IMG/VR virus record: IMGVR_UViG_3300002835_014852
Span: 1-42,356 of that record
Reading direction: 5' to 3' (one strand)
Length of the DNA stretch: 42,356 bases
DNA from: a virus
The first letter of the stretch is position 1, and each line of letters starts with the position of its first letter. Under the pieces are notes generated by a model. The model had not been told where the DNA came from. It saw nothing but the letters and a program-made list of their open reading frames with translations, and did not search any database. Both the position numbers and the translations under genes were made by a program. Positions 32,371 to 40,891 of the stretch are shown here, one piece after another.

Positions 32371-33940
32371 GAAAACAATAACCCCTAACTTTGACCATTT
32401 TACGCAACTAAACAAGCTTCAGAAGAATTGTGATGTTTATATTAAAAATAATTATCAAACCGTAAAAGACCCGCAAACAGAAGAGAAAAAGCTTCTTTAT
32501 GAAAGTTCATTGTATGAGTTTTTTAAGGCATCTTGGCACGTAATTGAGCCAGGGAAAGACATATATTTAAATTGGCATCAAGAGGCTATATGCGAATACT
32601 TAGAGTATTTTAACAAAGGGCATATTAATAAATTATTAATAAATATAGCACCAAGACACCTTAAAAGCATTATTGTTACGATTAATTTTCCTGTTTGGGA
32701 ATGGTTATCAGATCCCACGCTTAGATATTTGTGCTTGTCATACTCATCAAGATTGAGCGTGAAGCATAATTTGAAGCGCAGAACGATCATTAGATCAAAC
32801 TGGTTTCAGAGTTTGTGGGGACATAAATTCGAGTTAAGTGGCGACAACAACCTTAAAACTGAATTTTCCAACAACTTCCAGGGTCAAATGTTTGCCTCAT
32901 CGTTTGGAGGAACTGTTCTTGGGGAAGGGGGCGATCGCATTATTGTTGATGACCCTCATCACCCCGAAGAATTGGAATCTGACAATGTGCGCGAAGGAAC
33001 TGTCTCTGAGTTTGATGATGTCGTCGGAACGCGGCTTAATGACCCCAACAAAGGGGGAATTATAACGGTTATGCAAAGATTACACGATAAAGATATTTCG
33101 GGGCATACGTTGGCAGAAATTGGGGGATACACCCACTTATGCTTGCCAACTATAGCCGAGGAAGACCAGCGGATTATATTCCCAATGTCTGGCAGGTATG
33201 TTGACAGAAAAAAAGGAACTCTTTTACATGAGGAGCGTTTTGGTTGGTCAAAAGTCAAAGATGCTCAAAAAGTCCTTGGTTCTTACAAGTTCGCAGGTAG
33301 ACATCAACAGCGACCAGTCCCTGCTTCCGGTGGTATTGTTTCGCCAGAATGGATTGTAAGGTACAAAAACTTACCGGCATTAAAAAGAATTATACAAAGT
33401 TGGGACACAGCCCAAAAAGACAAAACAGAGAACGACAATTGGGCTTGCACAACCTGGGGTGAAAGCTATGATCGAGACTATTATTTAATTCACAGTTTTA
33501 TTGGAAAATTTGATTATGTGAAGGGCAAAAGAGCATTCTGTAGTTTGTACGATTCCTTCTTGCCGGATGTCATTTTGATAGAAGATAAATCTACTGGCTC
33601 AAGCCTTATTCAAGAGGCAAGAAAACCTATAATTTTAGATGGTGGGGAAAAAATAATCAAAATTGATTCCTGGATAGTTGGCATAATTCCGAAACAAAAC
33701 AAAGAAGTTAGAATGGAGGTCGAGGCTACAGCTTACGAGAACAAGCGTGTACATCATCCGTATGATTCTCCCTGGTTAGCAGAATACGAGAGGGATTTAT
33801 TTAATTTTCCCAAGGGAGTAAAAGACAGTATTGATAGTACAAGTCAGTTTTTGGGCTGGGTTCGCCAAAATATCCGCGATGGTGTTGCCAACGCAAGTTC
33901 AGAAAGCGAAACCGAGAACATTCTGCAAATGTTGAGATAA
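32369..33940 (+). CDS. terminase large subunit
   Basis: 523 residues. ATPase: variant Walker A APRHLKS (94-100), SYSSRLS (124-130, typical of TIGR01630-type terminases), Walker B IIVDDPHHP (191-199). Nuclease: QSWDTAQK with Asp346, then ILIEDKSTGSSL (402-413), RNase H-like acidic residues. It pumps DNA into the capsid and cuts it. The probable small subunit lies downstream at 39285, with other genes between them, an unusual order. Confidence 0.93.
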   Translation: MKTITPNFDHFTQLNKLQKNCDVYIKNNYQTVKDPQTEEKKLLYESSLYEFFKASWHVIEPGKDIYLNWHQEAICEYLEYFNKGHINKLLINIAPRHLKSIIVTINFPVWEWLSDPTLRYLCLSYSSRLSVKHNLKRRTIIRSNWFQSLWGHKFELSGDNNLKTEFSNNFQGQMFASSFGGTVLGEGGDRIIVDDPHHPEELESDNVREGTVSEFDDVVGTRLNDPNKGGIITVMQRLHDKDISGHTLAEIGGYTHLCLPTIAEEDQRIIFPMSGRYVDRKKGTLLHEERFGWSKVKDAQKVLGSYKFAGRHQQRPVPASGGIVSPEWIVRYKNLPALKRIIQSWDTAQKDKTENDNWACTTWGESYDRDYYLIHSFIGKFDYVKGKRAFCSLYDSFLPDVILIEDKSTGSSLIQEARKPIILDGGEKIIKIDSWIVGIIPKQNKEVRMEVEATAYENKRVHHPYDSPWLAEYERDLFNFPKGVKDSIDSTSQFLGWVRQNIRDGVANASSESETENILQMLR

Positions 33941-33942
33941 AA

Positions 33943-33976
33943 AATAATCGTGAATTAAATTTAATTCACGATTATT
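33943..33976. terminator. 34-bp perfect palindrome, bidirectional terminator
   Basis: Self-complementary over its whole length (centre AATTAAATTTAATT), right after the terminase stop and facing the converging HTH gene. Confidence 0.8.
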
Positions 33977-34004
33977 GTATAATCAGCTATTTTATTGTAG
34001 ATAA

Positions 34005-34442
34005 TTAATACAGAAAATGTATAGAGCATTGGATAACCTCAATGCCTAAAACACTTTTAACTTTCAAAATCTTGGTGAAACTAGAATTAGCATATCCATT
34101 AGCCTCATCACGCTGCACCTGTTGTTCCTTCACATTTAAAAGTTCTGCTAATTGTCCCTGAGTTAAACCACGAAAAATCCGGGCTTTAATAAGTGCTTCT
34201 GGTAATTCTTCTAAAGACTTACATTCCAACCTATCTATTTTCCTTGATTTGAGGTTTTCATATTCCTCCACTTGTTCTAATAGTTCTTCTATTTCACCAT
34301 TGAGTGAAGCTAAATATGATTGATGTCGTAACTTTTCATTTTCATTATCTTGTGGGGGATCTTTTTCCAAATTTTCTGTTGCTGATTGAAATTTTTTAAT
34401 CTGAGATTTAGTAATCATGTATTGGCGTTCATTTAAGATCAT
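34005..34442 (-). CDS. XRE-family HTH regulator, HigA-like
   Basis: 145 residues. Coiled-coil-like charged region (20-75), then a helix-turn-helix: IFRGLTQGQLAELLNVKEQQ (about 88-107) and RDEANGY. Similar lone proteins are frequent in cyanobacteria as antitoxin-type regulators. No toxin gene is adjacent. Likely controls its own region. Confidence 0.85.
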   Translation of the reverse strand: MILNERQYMITKSQIKKFQSATENLEKDPPQDNENEKLRHQSYLASLNGEIEELLEQVEEYENLKSRKIDRLECKSLEELPEALIKARIFRGLTQGQLAELLNVKEQQVQRDEANGYANSSFTKILKVKSVLGIEVIQCSIHFLY

Positions 34443-34496
34443 GGTTAGCGTCCTTAGTTAGTATTTGTTCTGTATAGAGATATCATGCTTTAACAA

Positions 34497-34628
34497 TTAC
34501 CATTGTTCAAGCGGAAGACTGTAATCTAGAGTTTCAAGCCCGTTATGCCAAGGAACTGTTTTAAAGTTTTGCAGAATAGCACTGATCTTTTCATTTCTTG
34601 TGAGTTCTTTGCTTTTTGGTGCTGACAT
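34497..34628 (-). CDS. small hypothetical protein, 43 residues
   Basis: A short gene with an ATG at 34628 after an A/C-rich leader, fed by a clear promoter (34668-34696). The N-terminal half is charged; the C-terminus has two tryptophans. No family recognised. Promoter, leader and spacing make it credible. Confidence 0.6.
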   Translation of the reverse strand: MSAPKSKELTRNEKISAILQNFKTVPWHNGLETLDYSLPLEQW

Positions 34629-34667
34629 ATATTTTTGTTTTTGCTTGTGTTTTTTGCTTCTTTATAT

Positions 34668-34696
34668 AGCATATACCACTGGATAACAAAAGTCAA
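34668..34696 (-). promoter_or_regulatory. promoter of the 43-residue gene
   Basis: Minus strand TTGACT (34691-34696), 17 bp, TATGCT (34668-34673). The first spacer bases TTTGTT resemble class 1, the rest does not. Confidence 0.65.
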
Positions 34697-34705
34697 CAAA
34701 ATACT

Positions 34706-35146
34706 TTATGCACTGTTCTCGTTCATTGACAAATTTTTGATTGATTTTATGCAATTTTCAGCATAAGAAGAATCATAAAGTTTTCCTGCTGGTATTCTTA
34801 CGACAACAAAGCCATTACGAGCAAACAAAGAGTTGCGTATAGCATCCTTAACTTTGTCTTGATGGTATGCAGCACCATCAATTTCAACGACTATTTTTTT
34901 AGCACCAAAGATTAAAAAATCTGCCTCTCTGAACGCAAAAGATCCGTCACGTTGTTGAAGCTGCATTCTTACGTTTACGCCAAATACAAAACCAGCGTCT
35001 CGCAGCATTTCGGCAAACTTTACCTCTGCGGGTGAACGGAATATAAAAAAGGAGGTTAGGTCATTCTTATCAAAGCCTCCTTGTTCTACAATTTGTTGTG
35101 ATTTTAATTCGAGTGTTTCTCTGGTTTCGTGTATTGTGTTGTTCAT
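34706..35146 (-). CDS. DUF559 / Vsr-like PD-(D/E)XK nuclease
   Basis: 146 residues. RSPAEVKFAEML (37-48), then READFLIF, KIVVEIDGAAYH and GFVVVRIPAG: the E...D...E-x-D layout of DUF559, related to very-short-patch-repair endonucleases. Could nick or cut DNA in repair, recombination or competition. The small operator-like palindrome 35156-35179 stands directly before it. Confidence 0.85.
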   Translation of the reverse strand: MNNTIHETRETLELKSQQIVEQGGFDKNDLTSFFIFRSPAEVKFAEMLRDAGFVFGVNVRMQLQQRDGSFAFREADFLIFGAKKIVVEIDGAAYHQDKVKDAIRNSLFARNGFVVVRIPAGKLYDSSYAENCIKSIKNLSMNENSA

Positions 35147-35155
35147 TTTGTTATT

Positions 35156-35179
35156 TGTTAAGATAACAATATCTTAACA
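35156..35179. promoter_or_regulatory. 24-bp inverted repeat before the DUF559 gene
   Basis: TGTTAAGATA (35156-35165) and TATCTTAACA (35170-35179), loop ACAA, ten bases from the ATG. Either an operator or the terminator of the 35203 gene upstream. Confidence 0.45.
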
Positions 35180-35202
35180 TAATTATTTAAAACTCATTAC
35201 AC

Positions 35203-35331
35203 TCAAAAACAGAATATTTTCTTTTGGTAGCTGAACTTTTCCCAATTATACCCAAGGGGTCGCAAATTTTCTTGAACATAGAAATTTCTACCCCTATAAA
35301 CAACACTGCAATCAAATTCTTGTATTGGCAT
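35203..35331 (-). CDS. small hypothetical protein, 42 residues
   Basis: ATG at 35331, weak GGGTGAG ribosome site, good promoter upstream. Aromatic-rich (NFYVQENLRPLGYNWEKF), suggesting a compact fold. No family recognised. Confidence 0.55.
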   Translation of the reverse strand: MPIQEFDCSVVYRGRNFYVQENLRPLGYNWEKFSYQKKIFCF

Positions 35332-35358
35332 TTTTGCTCACCCGCTTTTCATGTCTTT

Positions 35359-35387
35359 ATTTTACCACAAGCAAAATATTAAGTCAA
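35359..35387 (-). promoter_or_regulatory. promoter of the 42-residue gene
   Basis: Minus strand TTGACT (35382-35387), 17 bp, TAAAAT (35359-35364). Back to back with the plus-strand promoter at 35393. Confidence 0.6.
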
Positions 35388-35392
35388 TATTG

Positions 35393-35420
35393 TTGCAATA
35401 TTAATTTAGTGTGATATAAT
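35393..35420 (+). promoter_or_regulatory. promoter of the 35511 region
   Basis: TTGCAA (35393-35398), 16 bp, TATAAT (35415-35420). Downstream AGGAG (35445-35449) is a strong ribosome site whose gene is unclear: the nearest starts are GTG 35457 (two codons) and TTG 35462 (20 codons, ending in KKCCCGDK and overlapping the 35511 start). Confidence 0.6.
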
Positions 35421-35510
35421 ATTGATGTAGGGAAAAATTAAATTAGGAGAATTACAGTGCTTTGAATAAACATTCTGCGAAAAGTCTTAAACAAACCAAA
35501 AAATGTTGCT

Positions 35511-35702
35511 GTGGCGACAAATAAAGTTAGTTCTGGTAAACATTTAAAACAATTCAATGACGGCATTGATTTATTTTACCAAAGTGTCAATTGTCCACCA
35601 GAAGACACAGCCACGAAAGACGGCTGGCTGTGCGCCGAAAGAATATGGAAAATAAAAAACGACTTACTTCTGGATAGTCGTAAAAAATTTAATTTGGTTT
35701 AG
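35511..35702 (+). CDS. hypothetical protein, 63 residues, GTG start
   Basis: Starts at GTG 35511, since no ATG is available in frame after a TAA upstream. Polar and helical, two cysteines; no family recognised. The strong AGGAG 60 bp upstream belongs to a micro-frame that overlaps this start, so the real arrangement may be translational coupling or a frameshifted longer gene. Confidence 0.5.
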   Translation: MATNKVSSGKHLKQFNDGIDLFYQSVNCPPEDTATKDGWLCAERIWKIKNDLLLDSRKKFNLV

Positions 35703-35748
35703 TGGTAATTGGACATTACTCAAATGCCCTAATTAATTTTATAAAACT

Positions 35749-35963
35749 ATGGAAACGGAAACTTTCATTTACCAAGATTATCTAATCGAGTTGTCATATT
35801 GCAATATGGCAATTTTTACCATTCTAAAGTTTTCAAAGGTGGTAAAAAATATGATTCCTGTCAGTCAGAAGACAAAGAAGATTGTTTGAGACAAGCAAAG
35901 AGTATTGTCGAGTTTTCAATTGAGTGCGATGCAATTAATTGTCAGGAATATTGCCTAAAAAAT
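35749..35963 (+). pseudogene. frameshifted N-terminal domain ahead of AlkB
   Basis: From the ATG at 35749 the frame gives YQDYLIELSYC and then becomes unnatural. One base less after 35802 it continues as QYGNFYHSKVFKGGKKYDS ... AKSIVEFSI, which looks like the second half of the same small domain and runs without a stop into AlkB. A one-base indel near 35803 (or a sequencing error) explains it. Confidence 0.5.
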
Positions 35964-36572
35964 ATGTCACTACAACTTTCTTTATTTAGTTTAAGCAACG
36001 TGGTCGAACACCCGCATTACATCTACTATCCAGATTTTTTAGATACTAATACGGCAACCAATTTTTTCATGGAGTTTGTTGATTTAGATTGGCGACAAAA
36101 TCAAATGTACATTAATCAAAAAATGATTGATGTACCAAGAAAAGAGTGTCTTTATGGTGATACAGATACATCATACAAATACGCAAACATTGAGATGAGA
36201 GCAAAGACATGGAATCCACCACTTTTATCTTTGCGAAGCAAAATAATGGAGGTATTTGACTACAAATTTAACATCGTGTTTGGCAACCTTTACAACGACG
36301 GGAACAGTAGTATTGGTTGGCACAGCGATGATGACAGCCGGATGGGTGTAGATCCGGCGATCGCATCAGTTTCTTTTGGTGCTATTCGCAAATTTAGTTT
36401 TATGGAAAAAGAGAGTAGGCAGACTGAAAGTTTGTGGTTAGAACATGGGTCTTTGTTGATTATGAAAGAAGGTTGCCAACGGACACATTTACACTCACTA
36501 CCGAAAACAAAAAAGATTATTGGGCAGCGAGTGAATCTGACCTTTAGATCCTTTTGGTGGATTCAGCCATGA
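35964..36572 (+). CDS. alkB: AlkB-like 2-oxoglutarate/Fe(II) dioxygenase
   Basis: 202 residues from the ATG at 35964; the frame is open further upstream to about 35799. Iron ligands: H and D of WHSDDD (codons at 36321 and 36327) and the histidine of HLHSLPK (36492), followed by RVNLTFR with the two arginines that hold 2-oxoglutarate. GNLYNDGNSSIGWHSD is the typical AlkB motif. It removes alkyl groups from bases in DNA or RNA; phage copies may protect viral nucleic acid. No clear ribosome site at this ATG. Confidence 0.88.
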   Translation: MSLQLSLFSLSNVVEHPHYIYYPDFLDTNTATNFFMEFVDLDWRQNQMYINQKMIDVPRKECLYGDTDTSYKYANIEMRAKTWNPPLLSLRSKIMEVFDYKFNIVFGNLYNDGNSSIGWHSDDDSRMGVDPAIASVSFGAIRKFSFMEKESRQTESLWLEHGSLLIMKEGCQRTHLHSLPKTKKIIGQRVNLTFRSFWWIQP

Positions 36573-36612
36573 GAGTGTCAATTTGTAAAGTCAGATATTA
36601 ATGCAATATTGG

Positions 36613-36641
36613 TTGACATTAAATTAATATTGCATTAATAT
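36613..36641 (+). promoter_or_regulatory. class 2 promoter
   Basis: TTGACA (36613-36618), 17-bp spacer with AATATTGCAT, TAATAT (36636-36641). The leader to 36675 is A/C-rich. Confidence 0.75.
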
Positions 36642-36674
36642 CTTGAAAGAAGATAACAAAACAAAAACAACAAA

Positions 36675-37142
36675 ATGCGAACAACAATCATCAAGATGTA
36701 CAACGAACTCACACCCTCCTTACAAGGTGTTGTAAGTAAGATTTTAGAGGAAGCCGAGTCTTCATTTGGATCTTCAAACTATTTAACACTTGTAGCCAAA
36801 ACTTTGATTAAAAACTTAGTTGAAACAAACCCAGAAAATACCCTCGTCCAAGGAATATTTGTTTCTTCAATTCCTGACGACATTACAAATGAGGAGCTAG
36901 ATTGGGAGACAACATTTGCTTATATGAAAAAAAGAAAAAACATTTTTGACGATTTTTGTTTTTTTGTTTTTAAGCCAATTATTGAATATCTCCTTGGTAT
37001 TAAAATAGAAAAAAGTTTAAATGAAGACCAGAAAAAAGCTCTTGGCACTGCGATCGCTGTTGCTGCCATTATTCATTTTTCAAATTTAAGAGTTGAAATA
37101 AAAGATAAATGGCATCTTTTCCCACACTTAGAAGAAAAATAA
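36675..37142 (+). CDS. hypothetical protein, 155 residues
   Basis: Helical. Contains FFVFKPIIEYLLGIKIE (about 96-112) and a hydrophobic helix ALGTAIAVAAIIHFS (121-135), possibly membrane-associated. No family recognised. Own promoter; ends at the bidirectional terminator 37172-37220. Confidence 0.75.
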   Translation: MRTTIIKMYNELTPSLQGVVSKILEEAESSFGSSNYLTLVAKTLIKNLVETNPENTLVQGIFVSSIPDDITNEELDWETTFAYMKKRKNIFDDFCFFVFKPIIEYLLGIKIEKSLNEDQKKALGTAIAVAAIIHFSNLRVEIKDKWHLFPHLEEK

Positions 37143-37171
37143 GTACATTATTTTGCCAATAAAGCACTGAC

Positions 37172-37220
37172 AAAAAGTAATATCCTCAAAAAACAGAATT
37201 TTTTGAGGATATTACTTTTT
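37172..37220. terminator. bidirectional terminator, 22-bp perfect stem
   Basis: Arms 37172-37193 and 37199-37220 around CAGAA, with A and T runs at the ends, between converging genes. Confidence 0.9.
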
Positions 37221-37230
37221 TATAAAAAAA

Positions 37231-37710
37231 TTATTGCTTGCCAGAAAGCAGCCAAGGGATTAATCTTGGTAATTCTTGGTCTTCGTATATACCTGCTGTA
37301 TCACTCAGAAGAGATGGGCTATAAAGATCAGAAGTAGCAGTAGTAAGACTTTCTATTGCTTCTCTTGAAAAACCTCTTAATGCTGGGATACTGTCAAGCT
37401 TTACCAGCAAATCTTTTGCTCCTGATATTTTTGTACTTGTTTTGTCAAACAGTGGTCGTGCAAATTTTAGTATTTCTCTTTCAAATGGGATTTTTATCCG
37501 CTTTGGTTTTTGGTCTAATTTTAGCTCTGCTTTACCAAAATAATCTTCTCCATATTCATCTGGGTTTAAGTCAACAATCTCTTTAAACCTTGTTACATTT
37601 TCGCCAGGGAAAACTTTTGCAGCTATGTCGTTAACTCCTTTTTCTGTGGTTACAGTAATATACCCATCCTCGTCTGGGTTGTAGTCTTGACTAAAAACAT
37701 TAGCATTCAT
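37231..37710 (-). CDS. LysM-like phage tail/baseplate protein
   Basis: 159 residues from the ATG at 37710; an upstream TTG at 37743 is less likely. The first 45 residues (GYITVTTEKGVNDIAAKVF ... FKEIVDLNPD) fit the LysM-like pattern 'Y-x-V ... D-I-A-x-x ... I-x-x-x-N' of tail proteins such as P2 gpX/T4 gp53. The rest is polar. Probably binds peptidoglycan or caps the tail hub. Isolated from other tail genes. Confidence 0.7.
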   Translation of the reverse strand: MNANVFSQDYNPDEDGYITVTTEKGVNDIAAKVFPGENVTRFKEIVDLNPDEYGEDYFGKAELKLDQKPKRIKIPFEREILKFARPLFDKTSTKISGAKDLLVKLDSIPALRGFSREAIESLTTATSDLYSPSLLSDTAGIYEDQELPRLIPWLLSGKQ

Positions 37711-37781
37711 AATTAATCTCGTGATAAATCTTACTAATATCAATTATAATTTTGTTTTAGTCCTTGTATTAGAAAAATAAG

Positions 37782-39200
37782 ATGCAAAAAATTACAAACA
37801 TTGAGTATGGCGTAAAAATACCAGTCAATAAAGTTCACCCAAATCCTTGGAATCCAAACGAAACGACCGACAGGCAACAAGAGGCAATTCAAGAATCGCT
37901 TGATGACTTTGGGCAGGTTCTTGAAGTCTTGGTCCGTCCACACCCCACTATTAATGATGCTTATCAAATAATTGATGGGGAGCATCGTTATATGGAAATG
38001 TCTCAAGATGGCGTTATTGTCGCCAATATTTTATACGGCATAAGCGACATAGATGCCAAAAGGCTGACAATTGTGATGAACCAAACGAGGGGTAAACCAG
38101 ACAAAGAAAAGGAGGCTGTGCTTTTAGCTGAAATTAAAAACATCCAGCCAGAAACCTTTGGTAACGCGCTACCTTACACGCCAGACGAACTTGATGAACT
38201 AATAGCGATCGCGTCCAAAAACCCAGATAGTGTCAACTATAAAAATGATGACGACAATAGCGAAGGAGATGGAGATGGCGACGGGAATGGCGAAGGAGAT
38301 GGAGATGGCGATGAAGATGAAGCACCTGCGGCAGATGCTGTTCAAATTAGGGTCAAGCTTGGCGATTTGGTTCTTATGGGTGAACACAGATTAGTCTGCG
38401 GTGACTGTACAAACAGAAAAAATATCGCTCTTTTGATGAATGGGAATAAGGCCGCAATGTGTTTTACAGATCCACCATACAACGTTGATTATGACCCAGA
38501 ATCTCGTGGTGGAGAATTAACAGAAAGACAAATAAATGCTCCGCTTGGGAAAATCAAAAACGACAGTATGTCGGATGTAGAATTTCGCAAATTCTTAGAT
38601 AAAGTCTACGCATCTATAGACAGATGTATGATTGAAGGAGGACCAATATATATATGTCATGCAGACACTATGGGTCATCATTTTAGGAATGCTTTTGTTG
38701 CCCAACCCTGGAAATTGCAATCATGCTTAATTTGGATGAAAACATCTATGATTATGGGACGCGCTGACTATCAGTGGAAACACGAGCCGATACTTTATGG
38801 ATGGAAAGAAGGTGCAGCGCATATATGGCACGGAGACAGAAAACAGACAACTATTGTTGAATGTGCAACAACTCATTTAGATAAGAAAAATTGTGACACC
38901 GATGGATATGTGCATCCAACACAAAAGCCAACACCACTGGTTAAATATTTCCTAGAAAATTCTAGTCAGATAGGCGATTTAGTTCTTGATTTGTTTGGCG
39001 GAAGCGGGACAACACTAATTGCTTGCGATGAGCTTAATAGAGTTTGCTACACGACAGAATTGGACGAGCGTTTCGCCAATGTTATCGCCACCAGATGGGA
39101 AAATTTCAACGGAGGAAAAATCAAAATTATTAGAGATGGTGTTGATATTGGTGACGGTTCTGCATCAGAAGAAATATCTGAGGATCAATTGGGATTTTAG
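37782..39200 (+). CDS. ParB-like domain fused to a beta-class DNA methyltransferase
   Basis: 472 residues. N-terminal ParB/Srx-like nuclease domain (PNPWNPN 20-26, IIDGEHRY 63-70). A low-complexity acidic linker of D/G/E (155-180) is encoded by a short DNA repeat. The C-terminal methylase has DPPY (230-233) before HPTQKP (378-383) and the SAM motif LDLFGGSGTT (402-411), the order of beta-class N4-cytosine/N6-adenine enzymes. Such ParB-methylase fusions commonly lie next to terminase genes in phages and may mark packaging DNA or protect from restriction. Confidence 0.92.
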   Translation: MQKITNIEYGVKIPVNKVHPNPWNPNETTDRQQEAIQESLDDFGQVLEVLVRPHPTINDAYQIIDGEHRYMEMSQDGVIVANILYGISDIDAKRLTIVMNQTRGKPDKEKEAVLLAEIKNIQPETFGNALPYTPDELDELIAIASKNPDSVNYKNDDDNSEGDGDGDGNGEGDGDGDEDEAPAADAVQIRVKLGDLVLMGEHRLVCGDCTNRKNIALLMNGNKAAMCFTDPPYNVDYDPESRGGELTERQINAPLGKIKNDSMSDVEFRKFLDKVYASIDRCMIEGGPIYICHADTMGHHFRNAFVAQPWKLQSCLIWMKTSMIMGRADYQWKHEPILYGWKEGAAHIWHGDRKQTTIVECATTHLDKKNCDTDGYVHPTQKPTPLVKYFLENSSQIGDLVLDLFGGSGTTLIACDELNRVCYTTELDERFANVIATRWENFNGGKIKIIRDGVDIGDGSASEEISEDQLGF

Positions 39201-39284
39201 AGTTTTGTTGTCTAAAATTAAATATTTGACAAAAAATATATTATACTTTTAACTTGGATGTATAGTATATTTTTTCTTTTTAAA

Positions 39285-40121
39285 ATGTCCACAAAACCAA
39301 ATAAAGAAGTATCATTTGCTGCTATTGAGTCTGTATGCCCAAGGATGAAAGAGGAAAGCTTGAGGGCATACATAGCTTTTACGGATTACATTTATTACAA
39401 TTGCAACAACTCTGAGTTGCAAAGAATTTATGCCAACACAAAACCTGGCGAATCTTTGCCACCAACAAGAGCTATGTCAACAATTCAGACATGGAGTTTA
39501 AAATTTAATTGGCAAAAAAGAAAAGAAGAATGGCTAAGGCATAAGCTCAATCAACGCGAAGAAGCGATGTTGCTACATTGGGAAGAACACAGGGACAGGA
39601 TTTTAAGCAGTAGCAGAACTTTACTTGATAAAGCCGAGCAAATGCTAAAACAGCCAATTGTTCGGTCCACGGCCGAACAAGACGGCAAAACAATAATTAT
39701 AGAACCTTCTAGATGGGGGTTTAGAGATGCAGCAACTTTTATGGAAGTTTCTACAAAGTTAACTAGGGAGGCTGTCGGTGACGACATTTGGGCTAAAGAC
39801 TTGTTGCGACGTAAAGGGTATCATGTGTTTGAGCCTGGAATGGGCGACATTGCTATCGCTCTCAATTCTTTAGTCGCTGCAAAGATAATTCCATACGAAA
39901 TAGTGCCAAGAATTATAAATGCCATCAAAGAATCGGAGATGGCGATGTCAGAAAAAATACAAAATGCTTTTAATATGGTTATAGAAGACGAGTATTACAA
40001 AGAGGTGGGTGTAGCTCCTGATGTTGATAACGATGAAGAATCTGACAGCACAGTAGATGTTGATAATATTGCTGCACAGGCTCTAGAAATGCGAAATAGA
40101 TCAACAGAAGACAGTGAATAG
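39285..40121 (+). CDS. probable terminase small subunit
   Basis: 278 residues from the ATG at 39285; nine upstream residues from 39258 are less likely. PPTRAMSTIQTWSLKFNWQK (about 64-83) followed by RKEEWLRHKL is the usual HTH-linker of small terminases that bind the packaging site. Then come a coiled coil (85-130) and an acidic C-terminus (225-278). Directly after the ParB-methylase, as in many phages. Assignment from pattern and context. Confidence 0.68.
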   Translation: MSTKPNKEVSFAAIESVCPRMKEESLRAYIAFTDYIYYNCNNSELQRIYANTKPGESLPPTRAMSTIQTWSLKFNWQKRKEEWLRHKLNQREEAMLLHWEEHRDRILSSSRTLLDKAEQMLKQPIVRSTAEQDGKTIIIEPSRWGFRDAATFMEVSTKLTREAVGDDIWAKDLLRRKGYHVFEPGMGDIAIALNSLVAAKIIPYEIVPRIINAIKESEMAMSEKIQNAFNMVIEDEYYKEVGVAPDVDNDEESDSTVDVDNIAAQALEMRNRSTEDSE

Positions 40122-40234
40122 TGTTGACATTTTTTTAATTTGGGATTAAGATAAATTCAAATTGTTTTATATGAATATTACGGCTGTTTCCCCCATCCAG
40201 CCGTTTTTTGATTTTTATTTTACCAAAAAATATT

Positions 40235-40891
40235 ATGACAAAAGTTAAGGATTTGCTAACTGGCAACACAATGCAAGCGCGTGGGCTTGATTTACAGCTA
40301 TTTCAGCAATTAAATGAGTTAGCACCAAATTCTTTGGTTAATTTTGAGGATTTAAAAATTAACTCTGGTGATGGGCTTTTTCCGTATTGTCAGCCATCAA
40401 CCAAAAAAAGCTTTGTCTGCTGCTATATCTGCCTACGGTAAGCCGATTACTATAAATAGTGCCTACAGGTCTGTAATTGCTCAAGCGATGCTGTATTCGC
40501 AAAAATAAAGGGGATTAATAAAGAATCTTGTTGCCTATCCTGGCAAGTCTGACCATCAAAGGGGCGCGTCCTTGGATATTGAAGAATGGAAAGACGCTAA
40601 AGATATAATGCAAAAAAAACGGGTTTGCTTGGACTTATGAGAATGCAGATGCAATGCACTTTGATTGTAAAAGCAGCACAGCAGACATTCGTGTAGACTC
40701 AATTAAGGCATTCCAGATTTTGTGGAATAAAGCCACCCCAAGAACCAAATTTCTGTTGATGGTGATTTAGGGGAAAAACATTAGACTGCATCTACGAATC
40801 CCCCGCAGAGGGATTCGTAAACGTTGGCTACCCTCGGATTTTAAGGCTAACTACACCAATTCAAAGCGGTGTTGATGGTGGACAAATTTAA
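40235..40891 (+). pseudogene. broken endolysin: M15 peptidase plus peptidoglycan-binding tail
   Basis: Pieces in three frames give one lysin: FPYCQPS..., INSAYRS, HQRGASLDIEEW, ADAMHFD (the H/D/H zinc site of M15 D-Ala-D-Ala carboxypeptidase-type endolysins), then IKAFQILWNK and VDGDLGEK of a peptidoglycan-binding domain. Breaks: extra A in the A7 run 40403-40409, in-frame TAA 40506-40508, extra A in the A8 run 40612-40619, missing A at 40747-40749, and missing A at 40774-40778. All frameshifts are in A runs, so either real decay or homopolymer sequencing errors. Confidence 0.75.

Noticed and set aside
35844-35850. A AAA AAT slippery heptamer as programmed -1 frameshift site for AlkB
   Set aside because: The frame before it (35803-35843) is already unnatural while the other frame is natural, so the break lies upstream of the heptamer.
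38199-38387. Minus frame over the acidic linker of the ParB-methylase
   Set aside because: Arises from the D/G/E-coding DNA repeat; no start signal.
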